Part shown: positions 27,114 to 33,343 of the stretch, one piece after another | Layout: the number at the start of each line of letters is the position of its first letter | How positions within the stretch are numbered: the first letter of the stretch is position 1 | NCBI GenBank assembly: GCA_017941505.1 | Contig: JAGAWH010000223.1 | Coordinates: forward strand, 1 to 33,343 | Direction: 5' to 3' | DNA: 33,343 nucleotides | From: Faecalicoccus sp. | Lineage (GTDB): Bacteria; Bacillota_I; Bacilli_A; Erysipelotrichales; Erysipelotrichaceae | Program-made: the position numbers and the translations under genes | Notes under the pieces: model-generated | What the model was told of the DNA's origin: nothing | The model's input: only the letters and a program-made list of their open reading frames with translations | Database searches by the model: none

Positions 27114-27637
27114 CGCTTACCGTTCTCCACATCTTCAATGGATAGTCCCTTCTGCATCCAGGACGCCAGAATAGATTCCATATAATTCAAATTACGGCGA
27201 TCATACACAACAGCCTCATTTAAAGCACAAATGACTCTTCTTTCATCATAAACAGAAGCTAATTCCATAATTCTCTGCATTTCAAGAGAAGATAAAGGAC
27301 GTCCGAATTCATCCTCTATGCTTTCTATCAAAGATTTTTGAAGAACCATACCTTCGGACTTTTCATGGAAGATACCCGATATATCAAAGATGACATTTCC
27401 ATCTTTAAAATCAATGGTGAGATATCCTTTATCTGATAGCTTCATCAAAATATCTTCAATTTCCTGATCAGATAATTTTAATTTTTCAGCCAGCTTTTCA
27501 TCACTGATCGCAATATGCTGCTCATTAAAATAATCAATCAACATGACAACCATGGTTTCCTGGGAATCTATATGAATGGATTCCAGATTCTCTAAAATCC
27601 AGTTTCTACGATTAATGTATGGTGCATTAAAATCCAT
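27110..27637 (-). CDS. dnaD: DnaD-like replication initiation protein
   Basis: 175 residues. N-terminal winged-helix (residues about 15-90: MLIDYFNEQHIAISDEKLAEKLKLSDQEIEDILMKLSDKGYL) and a C-terminal DnaD/DnaB domain (about 105-170) ending in YMESILASWMQKGLSIEDV, which in the family holds the YxxxILxxW DNA-binding motif. DnaD helps DnaA load the DnaC/DnaB helicase in Bacillota. The gene overlaps nth by 4 nt and sits 2 nt behind the YpmB-like gene. Confidence 0.9.
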   Translation of the reverse strand: MDFNAPYINRRNWILENLESIHIDSQETMVVMLIDYFNEQHIAISDEKLAEKLKLSDQEIEDILMKLSDKGYLTIDFKDGNVIFDISGIFHEKSEGMVLQKSLIESIEDEFGRPLSSLEMQRIMELASVYDERRVICALNEAVVYDRRNLNYMESILASWMQKGLSIEDVENGKR

Positions 27638-27639
27638 GT

Positions 27640-28119
27640 TTACACCGCCCTCTCATATACCCGGGTTAAGGTATCATAGTCCAGTAATAAGATTTTCCCT
27701 GATCCTCTTATTTCATAAACAGGACTGTTGTATCCATATCCCAGTGTAATTGTATCGCATTCTATTTTATATTGATCCAATGCGACCTGTTTGGCCTTTT
27801 CATAATCCAGAGAATCGATAGCTCTGGTAGTAATTAGACCCGATTTCTCATTGAACCAATATAAAGTATCCTCTGTATATCCCTGATAAGTGACATAGTT
27901 GAATTCATGGCGTGTGAGTCCTTTAACACGGGCATTGCCATCCATAATTCCCGCAATGATCCGCTCTTCTCTTTTTTCATAGACACGGCTCGGTCCACTC
28001 ACAAAAAGAGCCCAATATACCGATACGATCAAAATCATCGCTAAGATAAGGATTGCGGTAACTCCGGGTCCATATTTTCGATTTCTTCTGTTTCTGCTTC
28101 TACGTCTGCCTCTTGCCAT
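27640..28119 (-). CDS. YpmB-like membrane protein (DUF5590/PepSY-type)
   Basis: 159 residues from the ATG at 28119 (SD AAGGAG). N-terminal strongly basic stretch of Arg (ARGRRRSRNRRNRKYG), membrane helix about 18-40, then an extracellular part about 45-159 with GLTRHEFNYVTYQGYTEDTLYWFNEKSG and QVALDQYKIECDTITLGYGYNSPVYEIRG, consistent with the PepSY-like YpmB group. It precedes dnaD-nth, the same order as ypmB-...-dnaD-nth in Bacillus, although aspB and asnS are missing between. Function unknown; peptidase-inhibitor-like fold is typical. Confidence 0.8.
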   Translation of the reverse strand: MARGRRRSRNRRNRKYGPGVTAILILAMILIVSVYWALFVSGPSRVYEKREERIIAGIMDGNARVKGLTRHEFNYVTYQGYTEDTLYWFNEKSGLITTRAIDSLDYEKAKQVALDQYKIECDTITLGYGYNSPVYEIRGSGKILLLDYDTLTRVYERAV

Positions 28120-28155
28120 AAATTCTCCTTCGTCCTTATAGTATAACAAATTTCA

Positions 28156-28185
28156 CCAATAATAAAAGAGTCCGAAACGGACTCT
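28156..28185 (-). terminator. Terminator of rubrerythrin gene
   Basis: AGAGTCCG/CGGACTCT (28167-28174 with 28178-28185), loop of 3, then TTTTATTATT on the minus strand. Confidence 0.85.
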
Positions 28186-28190
28186 ACTTA

Positions 28191-28727
28191 TTAATAGTTT
28201 TCAGCGTTTACTTCAAAGAAGCTCTGTGGGTGAGCACATACCGGGCACTTCTTCGGTGCTTTTTTAGAAACAACGATATATCCACAGTTGCGGCATTCCC
28301 AAACTTTTTCATCTTCCTTTGCGAAGACTGCTTCTTCTTCTACGTTCTTAAGTAAGGCAAGGTAGCGCTCTTCATGATGTTTTTCAATAGCGCCTACAGC
28401 ACGGAATTTTCTAGCTAAATCCTTGAAGCCTTCTTCTTCAGCTGTCTTAGCGAAATCTTCGTACATATCTGTCCATTCGTAGTTTTCGCCGGCAGCAGCT
28501 GCTTTTAAGTTTTCAGCTGTAGTTCCGATTCCTTCTAATTCTTTGAACCACATCTTCGCATGTTCTTTTTCATTATCTGCTGTCTTTAAGAACAATGCTG
28601 CGATCTGTTCATAGCCTTCTTTTTTAGCCTGGGATGCAAAATAAGTATATTTATTTCTTGCCTGAGATTCTCCCGCAAAAGCTGCTTCTAAGTTTTTTTC
28701 TGTTTTTGTTCCTGCATATTTGCTCAT
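28191..28727 (-). CDS. rbr: Rubrerythrin
   Basis: 178 residues. Ferritin-like diiron domain (residues about 1-140): [21 protein letters not shown] and EKEHAKMWF, then [12 protein letters not shown], with Glu/His ligands. C-terminal rubredoxin domain: [12 protein letters not shown]...[13 protein letters not shown], four cysteines for one iron. It reduces hydrogen peroxide in anaerobes. The start at 28727 follows ACCTCC complement (AGGAGGT). Single-gene unit with promoter at 28752-28760 and own terminator. Confidence 0.95.
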   Translation of the reverse strand: MSKYAGTKTEKNLEAAFAGESQARNKYTYFASQAKKEGYEQIAALFLKTADNEKEHAKMWFKELEGIGTTAENLKAAAAGENYEWTDMYEDFAKTAEEEGFKDLARKFRAVGAIEKHHEERYLALLKNVEEEAVFAKEDEKVWECRNCGYIVVSKKAPKKCPVCAHPQSFFEVNAENY

Positions 28728-28751
28728 ATCTAATACCTCCTATTTGTCTGT

Positions 28752-28760
28752 ACTATACCA
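28752..28760 (-). promoter_or_regulatory. Extended -10 promoter of rubrerythrin
   Basis: TG-G-TATAGT on the minus strand; the -35 is not convincing. No PerR-like palindrome is apparent. Confidence 0.5.
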
Positions 28761-28850
28761 CAAGTTGGCAGTCGATATCTTGAAATATGCCACGGTTTTG
28801 ATAAGTATGGACTAACTTTTCTATTTCCGTCTATCTTTTTTTCTATAAAC

Positions 28851-29417
28851 TTAAATCACCAAATACGCCAGGGTACCAACAAGAGCAGAGCCAAAAATAA
28901 TCAAGATTGGAGAAAGCTTATATTTTCTAAGCAGGAATAAGCCAATCGCAAATAAAATACATTCTATAATACGGATATTCGACCATACAATTTCCGGAAG
29001 CGAAGAAGTTCCATACATTGCCAAAAGAAACAATGTTAGAGCTGCCCCGCCGATCATCGCAACAACAGCCGGACGAAGCTGTCCAAGAACCCCCTTTACA
29101 AGCTTTAAATCACGATATTTTGTATACAGCCATGCCAAAATCAGCACAATAATAATCGAAGGTGTAACACATCCTAAAGTGCAGACAATCGCTCCGGATA
29201 AACCGGCCATTTTCTGTCCAACAAAGGTTGCCGCATTAACGGCAATCGGCCCCGGTGTCATTTCCGCAATTGTGGTAAGATCGGCAAATTCTGCCATCGT
29301 TAACCATTTGTTCCCTTCTACGACAAGGGATTGAATCAAAGGCATCGCTGCATAGCCGCCGCCAAAGGAGAATAATCCAATCTGAAAGAAGGTAATAAAT
29401 AATTGAAAATAAATCAT
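28851..29417 (-). CDS. Chromate transporter family half-protein (second)
   Basis: 188 residues with six hydrophobic segments. SFGGGYAAMPLIQSLVV at the N-terminus and EMTPGPIAVNAATFVG are the family signature. Short-chain ChrA members (about 190 residues) work in pairs of opposite topology; the upstream gene at 29414 is the partner and overlaps it by 4 nt (ATGA). They export chromate or another oxyanion by proton or sulfate exchange; the real substrate is not clear from sequence. No chromate reductase is nearby. Confidence 0.88.
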   Translation of the reverse strand: MIYFQLFITFFQIGLFSFGGGYAAMPLIQSLVVEGNKWLTMAEFADLTTIAEMTPGPIAVNAATFVGQKMAGLSGAIVCTLGCVTPSIIIVLILAWLYTKYRDLKLVKGVLGQLRPAVVAMIGGAALTLFLLAMYGTSSLPEIVWSNIRIIECILFAIGLFLLRKYKLSPILIIFGSALVGTLAYLVI

Positions 29418-29983
29418 TGTACATCCTCCTTCATTAATAAAGTACGAGCTAATCCTAATGCGATAAATAAAAGAATAATCGTAATGGCGGATACCTTATA
29501 GAACCAGGATGCGATAAAGGCGATAATCATTAAAAGGATATTCAAAATATCTTTTTTCTCGATGAAACCTTTTGCCAAATCAATGACTACATCTACGATA
29601 ACTGCCGCTACACCGGCACGCATCACCTGTAAGGCAATCTGAACGATGGCGTTGGTAGAAAACGCATTATAGATCAGCGCAATGCAGCTGATGATCACAA
29701 TAGGAGGGATAATCGTTCCAAGTGCCGAAATCATCGCTCCTTTGATACCTTTTATACGATATCCAAAGATTACGGCTGAATTCACTGCTAAAGGACCGGG
29801 AGCGGATTGGGCAATGGCGGTCATATCCAATACTTCCTCATCACTTACCCAATGTAATTCATCACAGAATTTTTTACGCATCATCGATATGATCACAAAT
29901 CCTCCGCCAAAAGTAAATGCCGAGATTATGAGCATATTGAAAAATAACTGCATATAGACATTTTTATCCTTACTCTTTTCCAT
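29414..29983 (-). CDS. Chromate transporter family half-protein (first)
   Basis: About 189 residues from the ATG at 29983, chosen because GAAAGGAAAA is placed directly upstream; eight codons further up lies another in-frame ATG without SD. TFGGGFVIISMMRKKF and AQSAPGPLAVNSAVIFG give the ChrA motif; about six membrane helices. It is the first gene of a two-gene operon with the other ChrA half, promoter at 30032-30060. Confidence 0.88.
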   Translation of the reverse strand: MEKSKDKNVYMQLFFNMLIISAFTFGGGFVIISMMRKKFCDELHWVSDEEVLDMTAIAQSAPGPLAVNSAVIFGYRIKGIKGAMISALGTIIPPIVIISCIALIYNAFSTNAIVQIALQVMRAGVAAVIVDVVIDLAKGFIEKKDILNILLMIIAFIASWFYKVSAITIILLFIALGLARTLLMKEDVQ

Positions 29984-30031
29984 ACCAATTTTCCTTTCAA
30001 ATGACAATACTCTAAAATTATCACTTTTAAA

Positions 30032-30060
30032 ATAATAAAATGATTTGAATATATTCTCAA
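30032..30060 (-). promoter_or_regulatory. Promoter of the ChrA pair
   Basis: Minus strand: TTGAGA (30060-30055), 17-nt spacer, TATTAT (30037-30032). It immediately follows the terminator of the upstream operon. Confidence 0.65.
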
Positions 30061-30065
30061 GACAT

Positions 30066-30092
30066 AAAAAAATAGACTGTCCGACAGCCTAT
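30066..30092 (-). terminator. Terminator of the yhbY-to-DUF202 operon
   Basis: ATAG-CTGT / ACAG-CTAT (30072-30080 with 30084-30092, one A-C mismatch), loop CCG, then seven T on the minus strand. Confidence 0.78.
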
Positions 30093-30132
30093 CTTTCCTT
30101 ATCAATTTTTAAAACGAAACAGAAGAATTGCG

Positions 30133-30432
30133 TTATTCAGCTTCCTTTTCGATGGTCATGATTTTATCCAGTTTTCCTTTTAAACGGAAATATCGCACCA
30201 GACCAATCACAAGGATAATCGGTCCTAAAACCATAAGAATACGTGCAATCGGACGTGACCATGCTACATCGCTGAACAGCTTTACTAAACCGGCAGCAGC
30301 GCCCTCCAAACCGATAAAGGTACGGAAATAGGATAATAATGTTCTCTCGCTGGCAAGCTCGGTACGATGAAACGCAAGTATATCACGAATTGTTAAACCA
30401 TCCTGATCTTTTACTTCAAATTTACTGGACAT
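30133..30432 (-). CDS. DUF202 (YidH-like) membrane protein
   Basis: 99 residues. LAFHRTELASERTLLSYFRTFIG is the DUF202 hallmark, followed by two to three hydrophobic segments (GAAAGLVKLF, IARILMVLGPIILVIGLVRYF) and a charged tail. Small inner-membrane protein without known role. It follows mtnN by 9 nt and is the last gene of the operon before the terminator at 30066-30092. Confidence 0.85.
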   Translation of the reverse strand: MSSKFEVKDQDGLTIRDILAFHRTELASERTLLSYFRTFIGLEGAAAGLVKLFSDVAWSRPIARILMVLGPIILVIGLVRYFRLKGKLDKIMTIEKEAE

Positions 30433-30441
30433 ACAATTCTC

Positions 30442-31119
30442 CTATAATTCTTCGATCAATGTTTTAATCAGCTTTGCGGATTGAGCAGATGCCTTTGAGG
30501 CATAAGTAGAAAACTCCATTGGATTGCCTTCATGGGTTACTACATCCGATAAACCTCTGCAGATCACAAACGGAACCTTAAAGGCAGTGGCAACTGAGGC
30601 AACTGCTCCTGCTTCCATCTCTGAACAGATTGAATCCGGGAAATATTTCATCAATTTCGCAAAGTCTTCCTCCCTGGACATAAATAAATCCTGAGATGCG
30701 ATGGTTCCTACATGATATCGAATACCGCATTTTTTAGCCGCATCAATACATTTTTCCAACATCACCCGATCTGCATGAAAACGAAGCCCTCTTCCGGAAG
30801 GTCCGTCTAATGGACTTGTATCATAATCTGCCTGTACTATATCATCGCTGATCACAATATCCAGAACTTCTTGTTCATCTTTTAAACCACCGGCTGTTCC
30901 CACATTGATAATGGCTTTGGGATTGTTTTTTAAGCAGAGAATGGCAGTGGCCATACTGGCAGTACTTTTCCCGATTCCGCTCTTACAGATTACGATATCT
31001 TGATCTTTAATCTTTCCGTAGTGAAAATCAATTCCCGCAACCGATTCACTTTTTTCCATTTGGGCAATATTTTGGATTGCTTCGACTTCTAGATCCATTG
31101 CCGCAATAATTCCAATCAT
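30442..31119 (-). CDS. mtnN: 5'-methylthioadenosine/S-adenosylhomocysteine nucleosidase
   Basis: 225 residues. It cleaves adenine from MTA, SAH and 5'-deoxyadenosine, removing the inhibitory by-products of methylation. Signatures: MIGIIAAMDLEVE, NVGTAGGL, ASQDLFMSREED, SEMEAGAVASVA, and the catalytic aspartate in CRGLSDVV. It is 2 nt behind the methyltransferase YqeM, a sensible partner because that enzyme makes SAH. Confidence 0.95.
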   Translation of the reverse strand: MIGIIAAMDLEVEAIQNIAQMEKSESVAGIDFHYGKIKDQDIVICKSGIGKSTASMATAILCLKNNPKAIINVGTAGGLKDEQEVLDIVISDDIVQADYDTSPLDGPSGRGLRFHADRVMLEKCIDAAKKCGIRYHVGTIASQDLFMSREEDFAKLMKYFPDSICSEMEAGAVASVATAFKVPFVICRGLSDVVTHEGNPMEFSTYASKASAQSAKLIKTLIEEL

Positions 31120-31121
31120 AT

Positions 31122-31823
31122 CTATTTCCTCCTGCAGCTATAAAAATATTTTTCGCCTTCACAGATTCCTTCGAATTCAAAATCTGTTTTAATCGATTCA
31201 ATGATAAAATATGGTTCCAGTTTTTCTTTTAACCATTTCGGATCATATACCCTTTGCATATGATGCTCCTGTACAATCGTTCCATTCGGCATATAAAACG
31301 CAAAATCCTGATAAATAATGTCATCCTCCGAGGTAATGGACCATTGATAATCACACTTTTCAAAAGAGCCTGTCTCATTAAATTCTTCCGAGAACTCTTC
31401 TAAACGGTCTAATGAGTGCGTATCAAAGAAAAACCATCCCCCTGATTTTACATGCTCACTGACTTGCTTGAAAAACTGTTCAACATCTTTATCTTCCAAT
31501 AAATAATTAAAACTGTCACATAAGCAACAGATGGCATCATACATGCCATAGCCTTCTAAATCGAGCATGTTTCCGACATGAAAAGAGATTTTATGTTCCG
31601 TATCCTTTAAGGATGCCTGTTGGATCATCTTTTCGGATAAATCTAAAGCTGTCACATGAAAACCATCTTTTGCCAGCTGTAAAGTAATTTCACCGCTTCC
31701 GCAGGCAAGCTCCAGAATATCTCCCTTTTGAATCTTGGATTCAATCCATTTTACCCAGGACTTTGTCGCATCTTCATCCTTGACTAAGGCATCATAATAC
31801 GATGCCAGAAGATCATACATCAT
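31122..31823 (-). CDS. yqeM: Class I SAM methyltransferase, YqeM-like
   Basis: 233 residues. SAM motif ILELACGSGEITLQLAK (residues about 34-50), TALDLSEKMIQ, and FDAICCL-like AICCLCDSFNYL. It begins MMYDLLASYYDAL. In Bacillus this gene (yqeM) follows rsfS; same order here, with an 11-nt overlap into rsfS. The substrate is not known. SD GGTGA lies within rsfS. Confidence 0.85.
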   Translation of the reverse strand: MMYDLLASYYDALVKDEDATKSWVKWIESKIQKGDILELACGSGEITLQLAKDGFHVTALDLSEKMIQQASLKDTEHKISFHVGNMLDLEGYGMYDAICCLCDSFNYLLEDKDVEQFFKQVSEHVKSGGWFFFDTHSLDRLEEFSEEFNETGSFEKCDYQWSITSEDDIIYQDFAFYMPNGTIVQEHHMQRVYDPKWLKEKLEPYFIIESIKTDFEFEGICEGEKYFYSCRRK

Positions 31824-32151
31824 ACGTTGTCACCGGCATATCCGAATACAATCGATCTAACTGATATACCTGTCTTTCTTCATTCACAAATAAGTGAACG
31901 ACAATTTCTTTTAAATCAATTAAGACCCATCTGGAATCCGAATCCCCTTCAACACGATAATCTACATCAAATCCGGCTTCACGAATACGGTCTTTTATAT
32001 TCTGGGCAATCGCATTATTCTGGCGAATATTGGTCGTGCTCGCCACAATCATCTCATCCAGAAACGGAGTTAACTGGCGGCAGTCATAAATCTTAATATC
32101 ATATCCCTTTTTTTCGCTGATTGCCTTTAATACAACTTCTTTGAGTTCCAT
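31813..32151 (-). CDS. rsfS: Ribosomal silencing factor RsfS
   Basis: 112 residues, the size of RsfS (Iojap/YqeL). It binds ribosomal protein L14 and blocks subunit joining in starvation. The family core is present: YDCRQLTPFLDEMIVAST, NAIAQNIKDRI, and SRWVLIDLKEIVVHLFV...YQLDRLYSD. It overlaps nadD/yqeK by 25 nt and yqeM by 11 nt. Confidence 0.93.
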   Translation of the reverse strand: MELKEVVLKAISEKKGYDIKIYDCRQLTPFLDEMIVASTTNIRQNNAIAQNIKDRIREAGFDVDYRVEGDSDSRWVLIDLKEIVVHLFVNEERQVYQLDRLYSDMPVTTYDV

Positions 32152-33170
32152 TCTAATTTTCCTTCTAAATACTGGTCATTGGCTTTTTTTACAGCCTCAA
32201 ATCCTTTATATATGTCATTCATACATGCATCGATCAGTGGTTTACTGTCATACCCACGAAGCGGATCTAATTTATCGGCACAGAATACGATCATTGAATA
32301 AGGATCTGTGCCTGTTCCTAATACATGATGATAAATCGCATTTTTAATCACCGGATCATGCAGATAGAAAATTCGATCTACGATCTCGGAGCCCACAAAA
32401 CCATGCCATACCGGCAGATCGTATTTCATGTTTTCCGGACAGATAATTTCCATCCATGGCTGCATATGCTCCTTATCCATGGATTTTGCGATATCGTGAA
32501 ATAATCCGATCAAATAAGCCTTCTGTGTATCCAAACCATTGGATGCAGCTAATTTTTCACATAAATCAGCCACGGACAGAGAATGCAGATATCGCTTTTC
32601 TTTTACTCTGGTTCGCACAAAATCAGTAATATACAACCGATTGGCATAAATATATTCCATCACAGGGGACGGTACATAGTTTAATCGATCCCCGTTTCGA
32701 ATTTGTGAAGAAGATACCGGCATCGGTGTCATATGAATCTTTTGAATATCGTATTTGGAGGATCCAAACTTACCATCCCTGTCCACACATACAAAGTGTG
32801 CCATCGTCACAAGCTTATCGGCACCCTTCCATTTATCAAACTGCTCCAATTGGTCATTTCCAATGATCCACCAGAAATCATGTTCCGGATATCTTTCCTT
32901 TAAAATGGATAAGGTATCGATTGTAAAGCTTTTCCCTTCTCTTTCCAATTCGATGGTGCATGGTTTAAGGTTAGGTTCCTTTTCCAAGGCAAGCTCCAAC
33001 ATCCGCAAGCGATGGGTATCCTCGGTTAAACTTCGATCCTTTAACGGTGTGCTTTTTGTCAGCATATACCAAACTTCATCTACAGGAAGCTTCTCTAAGG
33101 CTGTGCGGCCGATCGCAATATGTCCGTAATGGATCGGATCAAAAGATCCGCCTAATATCGCGATGTTCAC
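32127..33170 (-). CDS. nadD: NadD-YqeK fusion: nicotinate-nucleotide adenylyltransferase plus HD hydrolase
   Basis: 347 residues in one frame. NadD part (1-185): GGSFDPIHYGHIAIG (residues 7-21, nucleotide binding), FWWIIGNDQL, and SSSQIRNG (153-160). It makes NaAD from nicotinate mononucleotide and ATP, for NAD synthesis. YqeK part (190-347): HD-domain ligands His196, His225-Asp226, His256 and His281/282 with FHDIAKS. YqeK-type enzymes hydrolyse Ap4A symmetrically. In Bacillus these are two genes, nadD and yqeK. GTG start at 33170 overlaps the yhbY stop (GTGA). Fused forms are known in some Mollicutes and Erysipelotrichia. Confidence 0.93.
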   Translation of the reverse strand: MNIAILGGSFDPIHYGHIAIGRTALEKLPVDEVWYMLTKSTPLKDRSLTEDTHRLRMLELALEKEPNLKPCTIELEREGKSFTIDTLSILKERYPEHDFWWIIGNDQLEQFDKWKGADKLVTMAHFVCVDRDGKFGSSKYDIQKIHMTPMPVSSSQIRNGDRLNYVPSPVMEYIYANRLYITDFVRTRVKEKRYLHSLSVADLCEKLAASNGLDTQKAYLIGLFHDIAKSMDKEHMQPWMEIICPENMKYDLPVWHGFVGSEIVDRIFYLHDPVIKNAIYHHVLGTGTDPYSMIVFCADKLDPLRGYDSKPLIDACMNDIYKGFEAVKKANDQYLEGKLEWNSKKLY

Positions 33171-33343
33171 TTTTTCAACCCCAGCTTATTTTCTTTTGAG
33201 CGGCGATACAGCACAAAAGTATGCCCTACAATATGAATGATCTCACTGTGGGTTTGCGAAGCACATTCGATGGCTGCTTCCCTTGTTTCAATCGGAGAAG
33301 TCTTGAGTAAAGAAACCTTTAAAAGTTCATGGGCTTCTAAAGA
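33167..33343 (-). CDS. YhbY-family RNA-binding protein (N-terminus beyond window)
   Basis: The last 58 codons, frame open to the right edge. SLEAHELLKVSLLKTSP, THSEIIHIVGHTFVLYRRSKENK is the C-terminal half of the CRS1-YhbY domain (YqeI in Bacillus), an RNA-binding fold associated with pre-50S particles. It precedes nadD as in Bacillus, overlapping by 4 nt. Confidence 0.88.
   Translation of the reverse strand, partial: SLEAHELLKVSLLKTSPIETREAAIECASQTHSEIIHIVGHTFVLYRRSKENKLGLKK

Overview
The window looks like chromosomal DNA from a low-GC Bacillota bacterium. Intergenic spacers are AT-rich, Shine-Dalgarno (SD) sites are AGGAGG-type, intrinsic terminators with U-tails are common, and several neighbourhoods are conserved in that phylum: yhbY-nadD-yqeK-rsfS-yqeM, dnaD-nth after a YpmB-like gene, and pyrB-K-D-F-E. 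NadD and YqeK are fused into one protein. Together with rubrerythrin and the two-component class 1B dihydroorotate dehydrogenase, this suggests an anaerobic gut-type Firmicute, possibly Erysipelotrichia-like. That placement is inference.

Layout. 1-4500: accessory region. It has a cut-off minus-strand gene, a YbjN-like gene coupled to a large membrane protein and a small membrane protein, a 355-nt spacer with inverted repeats, and an orphan PolC-like protein that seems to lack the polymerase aspartates. The small membrane gene and the PolC-like gene each look split by one missing T. 4500-12700: TraX-like membrane protein, SWIM zinc-finger protein, SGNH hydrolase, membrane-anchored GH3 glycosidase, a membrane polysaccharide deacetylase with Ig-like repeats, an MBL-fold hydrolase, a small membrane protein and a coiled-coil lipoprotein. 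12700-18450: trans-aconitate methyltransferase and a radical-SAM-like DUF5131 protein, then the pyrBKDFE operon behind a strong promoter and a terminator hairpin in the leader. 18490-21600: flavodoxin, a DarB/CbpB-like CBS protein, xpt with a VanZ-like gene, and thpR.

21600-25400 is the most unusual stretch. It holds three surface lipoprotein/anchored genes, a relic of a second thpR 3' end, and two tandem MerR-type regulators. The promoter of the lipoprotein/DUF6591 operon and the promoter of one merR gene share the same architecture: a 19-bp spacer with the same GTTCC-N4-GGAAC palindrome between -35 and -10. This is the layout of MerR-activated promoters. The stretch therefore looks like a small self-contained regulon for a two-gene cell-surface module with unknown signal and function; it is my best candidate for an undescribed system.

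25400-33343 is mostly housekeeping: a zinc-ribbon protein, nth, dnaD, a YpmB-like gene, rubrerythrin, a split chromate transporter pair, and the operon yhbY - nadD/yqeK - rsfS - yqeM - mtnN - DUF202, read on the minus strand and entering from beyond the right edge. Most genes are tightly packed, with short overlaps suggesting translational coupling and terminators that often include the stop codon. I saw no rRNA, tRNA, CRISPR array, transposase or integrase.
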